64,000 nucleotides of DNA. It comes from Nitrospirota bacterium. GTDB lineage: Bacteria; Nitrospirota; Thermodesulfovibrionia; Thermodesulfovibrionales; UBA6898. Under the pieces are notes generated by a model. That model had not been told where the DNA came from, searched no databases, and was given only the letters and a program-made list of their open reading frames with translations. The position numbers and the translations under genes are program-made. The number at the start of each line of letters is the position of its first letter. Position 1 is the stretch's first letter. Location of the stretch: contig JAJXTV010000003.1 of assembly GCA_021783515.1 (NCBI GenBank), forward strand, positions 58,537-122,536. The letters run 5' to 3'. Of this stretch, positions 25,265-32,536 are shown in pieces.

Positions 25265-25909
25265 GTGGCGGAGAAATACTTCATCGGCGAGTCCTGCCTC
25301 TGCATCAGCCTGGGGAACTCGATCAGCCAGGCGACATCGTCCGCAGTGCTGCGCCTCTATGCCGGCGCGAAGAAGTCGCAGTTGTCGGGCCGGCTTGACG
25401 TGCTGGATATCGTCCCCTCTTATACCTCCCTGGCCGTTTATTTCGATCCGGTCCTTGCTGACGTCCCGGCCGTCGAAGAGGCGCTGGATGAAATCCTGGC
25501 GGAGCATGCCTCCCGCAGAGGCTCCGGAGGAAAGGCTCCTTATGTCCGCAGGAAGAAGGTCGTTCTCCCGGTCCGTTATGACGGAGAGGACATCGGCCGC
25601 GTTGCCGCGCATAACGATCTCTCGACTGAAGACGTCGTGCGCCTGCATTGCAAGGGCGCATATACCGTCGCGATGATCGGCTTTCTGCCCCATTTCCCCT
25701 ATCTCCTGGGACTCGACAAGAAACTGGCGACGCCTCGCCTCGAGCGGCCCCGGACGCATGTGCCGGCAGGTTCGGTGGCGATAGGCGGAGAGCAGACCGG
25801 CGTCTATCCCCGCGAGTCGCCGGGAGGGTGGAACATCATCGGGACGACCGACCCGGAACTTCTGCTTCCGCTCGTCCCGGGAGACAGGGTGGTCTTCGAG
25901 AGGCGGTGA
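25265..25909 (+). CDS. pxpB: 5-oxoprolinase subunit B (KipI-like)
   Basis: The product has 214 residues from GTG 25265; the frame runs further upstream but homology begins at about EKYFIGESCLCISLG. The KipI/PxpB landmarks are LDIVPSYTSLAVYFDP, VVLPVRYDGEDIGRVA, AYTVAMIGFLPHFPYLLGL and the C-terminal GVYPRESPGGWNIIGTTD. With PxpC it forms the ATP-dependent phosphorylating complex that, with PxpA, converts 5-oxoproline (pyroglutamate) to glutamate. The stop overlaps pxpA's GTG by 4 bp, and all three genes are coupled. Order pxpB-pxpA-pxpC is one of the usual ones. Confidence 0.9.
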   Translation: MAEKYFIGESCLCISLGNSISQATSSAVLRLYAGAKKSQLSGRLDVLDIVPSYTSLAVYFDPVLADVPAVEEALDEILAEHASRRGSGGKAPYVRRKKVVLPVRYDGEDIGRVAAHNDLSTEDVVRLHCKGAYTVAMIGFLPHFPYLLGLDKKLATPRLERPRTHVPAGSVAIGGEQTGVYPRESPGGWNIIGTTDPELLLPLVPGDRVVFERR

Positions 25910-26658
25910 AAAGAATTCTCCTGAATGCGGATATCGGCGAGCGCGGTCCCTTTCACCCGGTCGACCGGGAGTTGATGGACTATATCGATATCGCCAATAT
26001 CGCCTGCGGCGGCCATGCCGGGGACCCGGAAAGCGTGGCAGCGTTTATGTCGCTCGCAGCGGAAAGGGGAGTTGCAGTCGCCGCCCACCTGTCTTATCCC
26101 GACAGGGAGGGCTTCGGGAGAAAGACGGTGGCCCTGCCGTTCGAGCGATTACTTCAATCTCTGGATGAGCAGCTTGCTCTCATGCCGGAGCCGGCATGCG
26201 TGAAATTTCATGGTGCGCTCTATAACGATTCTGTCGTAGAATCTCCTCTGGCTGCAGGCCTCTCTGAATGGATGCGGGATAAAAAGGTGGTTTCCGTTAT
26301 AACCCTGAAAGGGTCCGAACTGGCCGCGCACTGCGGCAGGGCGGGCATTGCGGTGATGGCGGAGGCGTTTGCCGAGCGCAGATATGTCTATTCGCCTGTC
26401 TCCGGCAGGCTTTCTCTCGTCGGCAGGGACCGGCCCGATGCCTCCATAGCCGATCTCGAAGAGGCGGTCGGGATGGTGCGCGCAATCGTTGATGAAGGAA
26501 AGGTCCCCGCCTTCGTTGATGAGGTCTCGTCGCGAGAAGTCAGGATGATCGGAATTCCTGTCGATACGATCTGCATCCACTCCGACAGCGCGATAGCCCT
26601 GGATCTGGCCCGGGCGATAAGAAAAGTGCTGGAGGGGGGGCAACATGGACGCCGTTGA
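25906..26658 (+). CDS. pxpA: 5-oxoprolinase subunit A (LamB/YcsF family)
   Basis: The product has 250 residues from GTG 25906, in a GTGA overlap with pxpB. The typical family start LNADIGERG (usually LNaDlGEsfG) is present, followed by DIANIACGGHAGDPESVAAFM, GVAVAAHLSYPDREGFGR, CVKFHGALYND and IPVDTICIHSDSAIAL. These residues line the metal-bearing active site that opens the lactam ring. It works with PxpB and PxpC to detoxify pyroglutamate that forms spontaneously from glutamine. The C-terminal end is overlapped for 14 bp by pxpC, which strengthens the operon call. Confidence 0.92.
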   Translation: MKRILLNADIGERGPFHPVDRELMDYIDIANIACGGHAGDPESVAAFMSLAAERGVAVAAHLSYPDREGFGRKTVALPFERLLQSLDEQLALMPEPACVKFHGALYNDSVVESPLAAGLSEWMRDKKVVSVITLKGSELAAHCGRAGIAVMAEAFAERRYVYSPVSGRLSLVGRDRPDASIADLEEAVGMVRAIVDEGKVPAFVDEVSSREVRMIGIPVDTICIHSDSAIALDLARAIRKVLEGGQHGRR

Positions 26659-27520
26659 AGTCATAGGCAGCGGGCTGGTGAAGGCGGTCGGTCCGCCGAT
26701 ATACGGGAGACAGGACATCGGGTTCAGCCCGGGCGGTCCGATGGACAGGTTCTCGGTATGTACCGGCAATGTCATGCTCGGCAACGAAGATTTTTCGCCG
26801 GCGGTCGAGATCGTCTTCGCGCAGGCTATCGAATTCAAAAGGGACTGTGTTTTCGTGCTGACCGGGGCAAAACGCCGGGATGCGGCCTTGGTCCGGCATG
26901 AAGATAGTTCATCGGTCCCCCTTTTGCACGGCGCGGCGGCAGAGGCCCGGCAGGGTGATCGGCTCATCCCCGGCCCTGCGGAGTACGGTTTTAGGACCTA
27001 TCTTTGCCTCCGGCATTGCGACGCCGGGGACCCGCCGTCTCACCTTATCGGCAGGGTCCGGCCTCCTTTTCACGAGATAGCCACATGGCCCGATCCCTCG
27101 GGGAGAATTCGCGTCGTAAGAGGCCCGGAATACGACCGTCTGGAGGACCCTGCCGCCTTTCTGAATCAGCCCTGGATTGCGACGGCCGAGATGAGCGGCA
27201 TGGGCGTGAGGCTCTCACCTGCGGGAGGTTTCCCGCTCGCCGCAAAACTCGGGGATATGGTGTCCGCTCCGGTCAACGACGGCACCGTTCAGCTGACGGC
27301 CTCGGGGCCGATCGTCCTTTTGCGCTGCCGCCAGACGATTGGGGGCTATCCGCGCATCTTCAACGTCATCGGGGCCGATGTCGATCTCTTCGGGCAGTAT
27401 GGACCGAACCGGATCATTCACTTCAGGGAGGTTTCGCGGGAAGAGGCGGTGAAGGCGGCTGTTCGGAGATATGAGGACCTTGAGCGGTTCAGGCGTTTAT
27501 GGCCGGCTGCGCGTGAGTAG
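26645..27520 (+). CDS. pxpC: 5-oxoprolinase subunit C (biotin-dependent carboxyltransferase-like, KipA)
   Basis: The product has 291 residues. The carboxyltransferase C/D-like beta fold of PxpC/KipA is shown by GRQDIGFSPGGPMDRFS and NVMLGNEDFSPAVEI in the first 60 residues. It continues with RVVRGPEYDRL, SGMGVRLSPAGGFPL and the family's DGTVQLTASGPIVLL...QTIGGYPRIFNVIGAD segment. It forms the ring-phosphorylating heteromer with PxpB and hands the activated substrate to PxpA. It is slightly shorter than many homologues (about 310) but lacks no obvious block. It closes the pxpBAC operon; the next gene, YdcF, is lower in GC and separate. Confidence 0.9.
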   Translation: MDAVEVIGSGLVKAVGPPIYGRQDIGFSPGGPMDRFSVCTGNVMLGNEDFSPAVEIVFAQAIEFKRDCVFVLTGAKRRDAALVRHEDSSSVPLLHGAAAEARQGDRLIPGPAEYGFRTYLCLRHCDAGDPPSHLIGRVRPPFHEIATWPDPSGRIRVVRGPEYDRLEDPAAFLNQPWIATAEMSGMGVRLSPAGGFPLAAKLGDMVSAPVNDGTVQLTASGPIVLLRCRQTIGGYPRIFNVIGADVDLFGQYGPNRIIHFREVSREEAVKAAVRRYEDLERFRRLWPAARE

Positions 27521-27688
27521 GTCCTTACGGCGATATTTTAAAAAGCGTTTATCTGCGGCCTTCCGCAATGAAGACTTTAAGGATTATTTATGGAAGCCTT
27601 CAATGGTTTCGATTTGGAAGGACTATCGGCTTGCCGGAAGAATTGCGCGGCGAAGGTTGTTCCTGAAAGCTGTAGCTTCCCGGCATGA

Positions 27689-27694
27689 TATAAT
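27689..27694 (+). promoter_or_regulatory. -10 box upstream of the YdcF-family gene
   Basis: TATAAT occurs 80 bp before ATG 27775 within a 254-bp intergenic stretch that is more AT-rich than its flanks. The stretch has a short open frame but no gene I can support. Confidence 0.4.
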
Positions 27695-27774
27695 TGTGCC
27701 GGGATACGTCCATTAATAGTTCCGGCAGGATGGCTGCTGATCGGTTTCGATCATGTTACTTTTGAGGAAGAGTT

Positions 27775-28590
27775 ATGGAATCGCTATTTTTCTGGGTATC
27801 AAAGCTGGCATGGTTCATTATTGCACCAGACAATTTGCTCTTATTCTTGCTGCTCGTTTCATGGATTTTGCTCCGGCGTGGTGCATATGGATTGGCAAAG
27901 CGGCTGCTGGGATTCGTGGTAATTATCCTGATGGTGGTACTGTTGCTCCCCATAGGAGAGTGGCTTCTATACCCCTTGGAAGCACGCTTTCCCGCAAACC
28001 CCAAATTGCCCAAAAAAATCGATGGTATCATAGTTTTGAGTGGCGCGGAAAATGCCTTCCTCTCATCCCTCTGGGGTCAGGAAGAACTGGGAGACAGTGC
28101 CGAACGTGATATTGCCTTTCTTGAGCTGGCAAGGCAATACCCCGATGCAAAGTTGGTATTTAGCGGCGGAAGCGGGAGCCTGATTCATCAGGGCTATAAG
28201 GCGGCTGATGTTGCCAATAGATTGTTTGACAAGCTCGGCTTGGATCTTTCAAGAGTTACTTTCGAGCGAGACTCCAGAAATACTTTTGAGAATGTAGTCT
28301 TCAGCAAAGAAGTAGTGAGGCCCGACCCTGGTCAAAGATGGATTTTGATAACGTCGGCATCGCACATGCCGCGGGCAGTGGGAGTTTTCTGCAAAGCTGG
28401 CTGGCCTGTGATTCCCTATCCTGTAGATCACCGGACGATGCCGGGCAAGCTTGTCGGAATTGACGTTAGTCTTAGTGGTCACCTTCGGAGTCTTGAAATT
28501 GGCGAGAAAGAATGGGTGGGACTGATAGCCTACCGTTTATCTGGAAAGACGGCCGCTCTATTTCCGGATCAATGTGTCCCGCCTTTTTAG
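27775..28590 (+). CDS. YdcF/ElyC family (DUF218) membrane protein
   Basis: The product has 271 residues. Two N-terminal TM helices (about 5-30 and 40-65) are followed by the DUF218 Rossmann-like domain: KIDGIIVLSGAENA, YPDAKLVFSGGSG, FERDSRNTFENV and WILITSASHMPRAVGVF. ElyC/SanA/YdcF proteins act in envelope integrity; ElyC supports peptidoglycan assembly in E. coli. GAGGAAGAG stands before ATG 27775. Base composition is visibly closer to 50% GC than the neighbouring pxp and xse genes, and the codon choices are less G/C-ending, which hints at acquisition from elsewhere. There is no mobile-element debris beside it. Confidence 0.88.
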   Translation: MESLFFWVSKLAWFIIAPDNLLLFLLLVSWILLRRGAYGLAKRLLGFVVIILMVVLLLPIGEWLLYPLEARFPANPKLPKKIDGIIVLSGAENAFLSSLWGQEELGDSAERDIAFLELARQYPDAKLVFSGGSGSLIHQGYKAADVANRLFDKLGLDLSRVTFERDSRNTFENVVFSKEVVRPDPGQRWILITSASHMPRAVGVFCKAGWPVIPYPVDHRTMPGKLVGIDVSLSGHLRSLEIGEKEWVGLIAYRLSGKTAALFPDQCVPPF

Positions 28591-28709
28591 GGGTATGGAT
28601 GTTCTTTATCGTACGGCGAGGACTAGCCGGTGCATCAGACAAACTGTCGGTGAATGCGATGGGGCAAAAAAGAGATGAGCAGGAGGGGGGAGGAATCGGC
28701 GATTACCTA

Positions 28710-29504
28710 TCAGTGAGACGGCTCTTCCGGCCCCACATCCATCACGCACCGGAATCCCATATCGTCATCCCGCTCGACGATATACTCATGTCCCGGATCT
28801 CCCGCTCTCAGCGTAATCGGTCTGCTATACCATGAGCCGCCTCTCACCACGAGGTTGTCGGTCCATTCCCGGACGTTTCCGGCCATATCCATGGCCCCGT
28901 AGGGCGACTGCCCAGCAGGGAAACTGCCGACCGGCGCCAGTTTCTTAAAGCCGTCGGCCTTCCCGCCGTCGTCCCAGTTCGCCCTCTTTCCGTCCCATTC
29001 GCTCCCCCAGGGATAGGTCCTGCCGTCGGCGCCGCGCGCCGCCTTCTCCCATTCGGCGTTCGACGGCACTCTCTTCTTCGCCCAGCGGCAATAATCGACG
29101 GCCTGTCTCCATGTGCAGCCCACGACGGGGTAGTTCTCCATCTTCGGATCGAAGTACCAGCCCTTGCCCTCTTCATGGAGGGTAGACGGATAATCGACGT
29201 TCCAGGAGGGCAGGGTGCATGCCCCTGCATCGATGCAGGCCCGGTAGCGTGCGTTGGTCACTTCGTAGATGTCGATGTAGTAGGTCTTAAGATATACCTT
29301 TCTCACCGGATTCAGCTCGCTGAGAGGCTCCCCGGGCTTCAGACCCATGATGAACTCTCCTTCCGGCACCAACGCCATGGGGGCGCCGTCGGCGCCGGTG
29401 ATCGTCTTTTCGAGGGCGGAAGCCTCACGTATTAAAGGAAACAGAAGAAGAAAAAGCGCGATCGCCGCGACGGGGACAATGATCTTTCCCGGGTGAATTG
29501 TCAT
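28710..29504 (-). CDS. SUMF1/formylglycine-generating-like domain protein, probably non-catalytic
   Basis: The product has 264 residues from ATG 29504. An N-terminal TM or signal helix (about 8-26) is followed by a SUMF1-type C-lectin-fold domain: MALVPEGEFIMGLKPGEP, YYIDIYEVTNARYRACID, PVVGCTWRQAVDYCRWAKKRVPSNAEWEKAARG, and the C-terminal GNVREWTDN and VVRGGSWYSRPITLRAG...MGFRCV. The catalytic cysteine pair of true formylglycine-generating enzymes, which follows RGGSW, is absent (SRPITLRAG), so it is unlikely to oxidise sulfatase cysteines. A periplasmic binding or other enzymatic role is possible. Its start codon is six bases from a TATAAT box and it shares a 59-bp intergenic region with xseA. 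Confidence 0.85.
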   Translation of the reverse strand: MTIHPGKIIVPVAAIALFLLLFPLIREASALEKTITGADGAPMALVPEGEFIMGLKPGEPLSELNPVRKVYLKTYYIDIYEVTNARYRACIDAGACTLPSWNVDYPSTLHEEGKGWYFDPKMENYPVVGCTWRQAVDYCRWAKKRVPSNAEWEKAARGADGRTYPWGSEWDGKRANWDDGGKADGFKKLAPVGSFPAGQSPYGAMDMAGNVREWTDNLVVRGGSWYSRPITLRAGDPGHEYIVERDDDMGFRCVMDVGPEEPSH

Positions 29505-29563
29505 GCAGCAATTATAGCGCATTTTTGTTCGGAAGAAGCGGCTTTTCGGGTATAATGGGACGC
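29505..29563. promoter_or_regulatory. Divergent promoter pair for the SUMF1 gene and xseA, both leaderless
   Basis: On the minus strand TATAAT (plus-strand 29511-29516) is six bases from ATG 29504. On the plus strand TATAAT (29551-29556) is seven bases from ATG 29564. Both start codons would fall at or beside the transcription start, with no room for a ribosome-binding site. Confidence 0.6.
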
Positions 29564-30871
29564 ATGGAAGGACAGCCGGCCGAAAAAGCGCACTATACCC
29601 TCTTCGAGCTGAACGGTCTTATCAAGTCCGTCATCAGCGGATCGTTCCCTGACGCATATTGGGTGGCGGCCGAGATTGCGGACCTCAAGTGCAACCAGAA
29701 GGGCCATTGCTATATCGAGCTCGTCGAGAAAAAGGAAGACAAGACGATTGCCCAGATCAAGGCGACGATATGGGCCTATGAGTACAGGAAACTCGGAAGC
29801 AAATTCGAAAAGGCGACTGGCGAGCCGCTGAAGCCCGGCATGAGGGTTTTGTTGCGCGCTGAAGTGACTTTTCACGAAGTCTACGGACTAAGCCTCAATA
29901 TCCGGGACGTCGACCCCGCCTATACGCTGGGGGAGATGGCGCGTAAGAAGAAAGAGGTGATCGAGCGTCTCAGGAAGGAAGGGATCATCGGTCTGAACAA
30001 GTCCCTGCCGCTTCCTCTCGTTCCCCAGCGGATCGCAGTGATATCCTCGCCTACCGCCGCAGGATACGGAGATTTTTTCCGGCAGCTCGACCGCAACGCG
30101 TTCGGGTACCGATTTGCGCATGTCCTCTTCCCGGCCCTGATGCAGGGTCAGGAGGCGGAGCAGTCGGTCGTCTCGGCGCTCGAAGAGATAAAAAAGAACG
30201 GTGACGGCTACGATCTCGTCGTGATCATACGGGGCGGCGGATCGGTGATCGACCTGAACTGTTTTGACGGCTACGGGATCGCCGCGCATATCGCGAAATT
30301 CCCCCTGCCGGTCATTACCGGAATCGGCCATGAAAAAGACGACACCGTGGCCGACATGGTGGCCCATACCAAGTTGAAGACCCCGACCGCCGTGGCCGAA
30401 TTTCTCATATCCGGGATGAGGGGCTTCGAAGAGCGGATTCTCGACATACAGGAGCGCACGCTCTCCTTCACCGAGCGGTTTCTCAAAGACAAACGATACG
30501 AACTCGGGGCGCTCGGGCAGAGGCTCTCCTTTTTGCCCGTGAGGCTCTCTTCTCTTCACGGTCAGAAGCTGGCCCAGTTCAGAAAGGACCTTGAGGCGTT
30601 GGCGACCGGCGTCCTCAAAAACGAAGAGAGCCGCTGCAACTCTCTCGACCAGGCGATACGCCACCTCGACCCCGCAAACGTGCTCAGGAGGGGCTACAGC
30701 ATTACCCGGCATAAAGGGAAGGTCCTGAAGGATGCGGCGGACCTCAAGAAGTGGGCGGTAATCGAGACGAGGCTCAGCAGCGGAAGGATCACGAGCATCG
30801 TCCAGGACAAAAAGGAGGCTGAAAAGGGTGAGCAAGGCAAAACAGATAACTTACTCCCGGGCTTTGAATGA
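29564..30871 (+). CDS. xseA: Exodeoxyribonuclease VII large subunit
   Basis: The product has 435 residues. An N-terminal OB fold (YTLFELNGLIKSVISGSFPDAYWVAAEIAD) is followed by the exonuclease domain with RIAVISSPTAAGYGDFF, YDLVVIIRGGGSVIDLNCFDGYGIA, and VITGIGHEKDDTVADMVAHTKLKTPTAVAEF. A long C-terminal coiled coil ends in the DPANVLRRGYSI block. With XseB it degrades single-stranded DNA from both ends in repair. ATG 29564 is preferred over upstream codons because the family starts here and a TATAAT box stands seven bases before it. xseB starts inside its last 44 bases. Confidence 0.95.
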   Translation: MEGQPAEKAHYTLFELNGLIKSVISGSFPDAYWVAAEIADLKCNQKGHCYIELVEKKEDKTIAQIKATIWAYEYRKLGSKFEKATGEPLKPGMRVLLRAEVTFHEVYGLSLNIRDVDPAYTLGEMARKKKEVIERLRKEGIIGLNKSLPLPLVPQRIAVISSPTAAGYGDFFRQLDRNAFGYRFAHVLFPALMQGQEAEQSVVSALEEIKKNGDGYDLVVIIRGGGSVIDLNCFDGYGIAAHIAKFPLPVITGIGHEKDDTVADMVAHTKLKTPTAVAEFLISGMRGFEERILDIQERTLSFTERFLKDKRYELGALGQRLSFLPVRLSSLHGQKLAQFRKDLEALATGVLKNEESRCNSLDQAIRHLDPANVLRRGYSITRHKGKVLKDAADLKKWAVIETRLSSGRITSIVQDKKEAEKGEQGKTDNLLPGFE

Positions 30872-31076
30872 GCTCGAAAAGATCATCGCCGAGATAGAGT
30901 CTGAGGAGACGGACTTGGACGTCCTTTCTGAGAAGGTGAAAAGGGCTGCCATGCTGATCAGGCTCTGCAGGCAGAAGCTGAGGGCGACCGAAGAGGAAGT
31001 GAAGAAGGCGCTCTCGGAGATGGAGGATAAGACCGAGAACGAAGGTGCGGCCGCAGAAGAGGGTGACGGGGACTGA
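30828..31076 (+). CDS. xseB: Exodeoxyribonuclease VII small subunit
   Basis: The product has 82 residues and starts at GTG 30828, overlapping xseA by 44 bp in another frame. The family's helical hairpin is plain: TYSRALNELEKIIAEIESEE, then DLDVLSEKVKRAAMLIRLCRQKL. The acidic tail (EDKTENEGAAAEEGDGD) is longer than usual. Several XseB subunits wrap each XseA in the ExoVII complex. The overlap implies translational coupling, which suits a subunit needed in excess. Confidence 0.93.
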   Translation: MSKAKQITYSRALNELEKIIAEIESEETDLDVLSEKVKRAAMLIRLCRQKLRATEEEVKKALSEMEDKTENEGAAAEEGDGD

Positions 31077-31104
31077 TGAGGCCTGAAAGGCAATAAGGAG
31101 AAGT

Positions 31105-31629
31105 ATGATGCGGATTGTCATTGAGCCGATGGGAGGTGCCGACTCCGGGGTCATGGAAGCGGTCTCGAAGGCGGTCGAGGCAGTGTATAAGGTGAAGGCC
31201 CCGGTCGGGAATGGCCTTCCGGAGCCGCGCCATGCCTACGATTCCGCCAGAAGGCAGTATCAGGCCTCGGCTTTTCTCAGGGAGCTGCGGGCATCGCGGA
31301 AAGAGGATGGCGACATCCTGCTGGGTGTCGCCGATGCGGACCTGTATGCGCCGGGCCTCAATTTCATCTTCGGGGAGGCGGATATCTTCGGCCGCGCTGC
31401 GGTGATCGCGCTGGCGAGGCTGAGACAGGAGTTTTACGGGTACGCGGCGGAGCCCGGCATACTTGCCGAGCGGGCGGTCAAGGAAGCCCTGCATGAGCTC
31501 GGACACGTGTGGGGCCTCGACCACTGCCCCGACCCGAACTGCGTGATGTTTTTTTCGAACAGCATCCTCGACACTGACAGAAAGAGAAGCGCCTACTGCG
31601 ATAAATGCAGCGAGACGCTTGGCTTATAG
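31105..31629 (+). CDS. Archaemetzincin-like zinc metalloprotease
   Basis: The product has 174 residues. It contains the complete archaemetzincin signature: HELGHVWGLDHC (three zinc-binding histidines and the catalytic Glu), then PDPNCVMFFSNS (Cys-x-Met, the Met-turn) and a later YCDKC that supplies the second structural zinc site. The N-terminal part (RIVIEPMGG...DILLGVADADLYAPGLNFIFGEAD) is typical for the family as well. Archaemetzincins are small cytosolic metalloproteases of unknown physiological substrate, common in archaea and patchy in bacteria. GATAAGGAG lies before ATG 31105. It follows xseAB at a 28-bp spacing and is probably cotranscribed. Confidence 0.93.
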   Translation: MMRIVIEPMGGADSGVMEAVSKAVEAVYKVKAPVGNGLPEPRHAYDSARRQYQASAFLRELRASRKEDGDILLGVADADLYAPGLNFIFGEADIFGRAAVIALARLRQEFYGYAAEPGILAERAVKEALHELGHVWGLDHCPDPNCVMFFSNSILDTDRKRSAYCDKCSETLGL

Positions 31630-31640
31630 GCGAACTCTGA

Positions 31641-31880
31641 CTGTCCGGTCTGAAGTCTTTTCCGAGCAGTTCTCCGGCGATTATTAGCCTCATGACTCTT
31701 GCCAGGAAGAGTCCCCTCGCGCTGAGAGCTGCGAAGATACTGATTGACGGTCTACAGCCGCTTGCGGAAGGACTCGGGAGCGAGGCCGCGTCTTTTTCCG
31801 AGTGTTTCGGCACGGAAGACCATAACGAGGGCATACAGGCCTTTCTCGAAAAGCGGGAGCCGAAATTCAGAGGCAGATAA
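31641..31880 (+). pseudogene. C-terminal stub of an enoyl-CoA hydratase/isomerase
   Basis: From about 31692 the frame reads MTLARKSPLALRAAKILI..., GLGSEAASFSECFGTEDHNEG and IQAFLEKREPKFRGR, stop at 31880. This is the well-known C-terminal end of crotonase-family enoyl-CoA hydratases (SPLAL...K.....E...F......D..EG..AFLEKR.P.F.G). The oxyanion-hole and catalytic Glu region (about the first 190 residues) is absent: upstream, the frame is broken by a stop at 31638-31640, 9 bp after archaemetzincin ends. A 62-residue product from ATG 31692 is possible but would lack an active site. I take it as a deletion remnant, in the same style as the PfpI stub at 6441. Confidence 0.75.
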
Positions 31881-31883
31881 CGG

Positions 31884-32420
31884 CTACGCCTTGTCTTTTT
31901 TCGAAAAATACCAGAAGGCTGCCGCGCCAGCGAGTGTCGCCGCCCCGGCCCCGATGCCGATCTGCATCACTTTCTTCCTGTCCCTCTTCTTATTTTCGAG
32001 GATCTTTTCATAACGTTCCATTACATGCCGGCAGTGTACGAGGTCGTCCTGTGAAAAACCGAAGATATGGATGAAAAGATCGATGCGGTCGCCGATCAGC
32101 GACTGAAGGAGTGACCAATAGCGGACCTTGTCGGTGGAGCCCTTGCGGGACCTCAAGTAGGCTTCCTCGCGGATAGTGCGCGTGAATTTGGCGAGCAGTT
32201 CCCTGTCCGCGCCCTTGTAAATCGGAAGATCGGGATCGTCTATCTTCTGAAGGACCGGCCACTGACAGGACTCCTCGATCTTGAAGAGGTCGGGCCACGA
32301 CCGCTTGCCGAGCGAGCGGAGGATTACGGACTTCTTGATGGAATAATAGAACCTCTTCAACTCGGCGACGGTAAAATCCGTCCCGCTGAAAATCGTCAAA
32401 AAATCTCCGAATAGTATCAC
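31884..32420 (-). CDS. Hypothetical tail-anchored membrane protein
   Basis: The product has 178 residues and begins at GTG 32420 with GAGGGAG upstream. The N-terminal 120 residues are helical and charged, with no recognisable motif (FYYSIKKSVILRSLGKRSWP, LLAKFTRTIREEAYLRSR). A central segment reads FIHIFGFSQDDLVHCRHVMERYEKILENKKRDRKK. A single C-terminal TM helix (IGIGAGAATLAGAAAFWYF, about 153-171) ends in a short basic tail, a tail-anchor topology with the bulk in the cytoplasm. It does not match a family that I know. It stands 116 bp downstream of the B12-radical SAM gene on the same strand and converges on the crotonase stub. Confidence 0.7.
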   Translation of the reverse strand: MILFGDFLTIFSGTDFTVAELKRFYYSIKKSVILRSLGKRSWPDLFKIEESCQWPVLQKIDDPDLPIYKGADRELLAKFTRTIREEAYLRSRKGSTDKVRYWSLLQSLIGDRIDLFIHIFGFSQDDLVHCRHVMERYEKILENKKRDRKKVMQIGIGAGAATLAGAAAFWYFSKKDKA

Positions 32421-32536
32421 GTTGCTCCCTCAATCTATCTTTTCTTCTATTGTACCACGCATTGTTTGAGAGGAGGGCGCCGCCGGTTCCCGGGATGCAG
32501 GAGCGGTTCTTGTGCGGATATCCGGAATTGGTCCGG

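Noticed and set aside
27471..27716. An 81-codon open frame between pxpC and YdcF
   Set aside because: It overlaps the pxpC end, lacks a ribosome-binding site and known motifs, and contains the YdcF promoter near its end.
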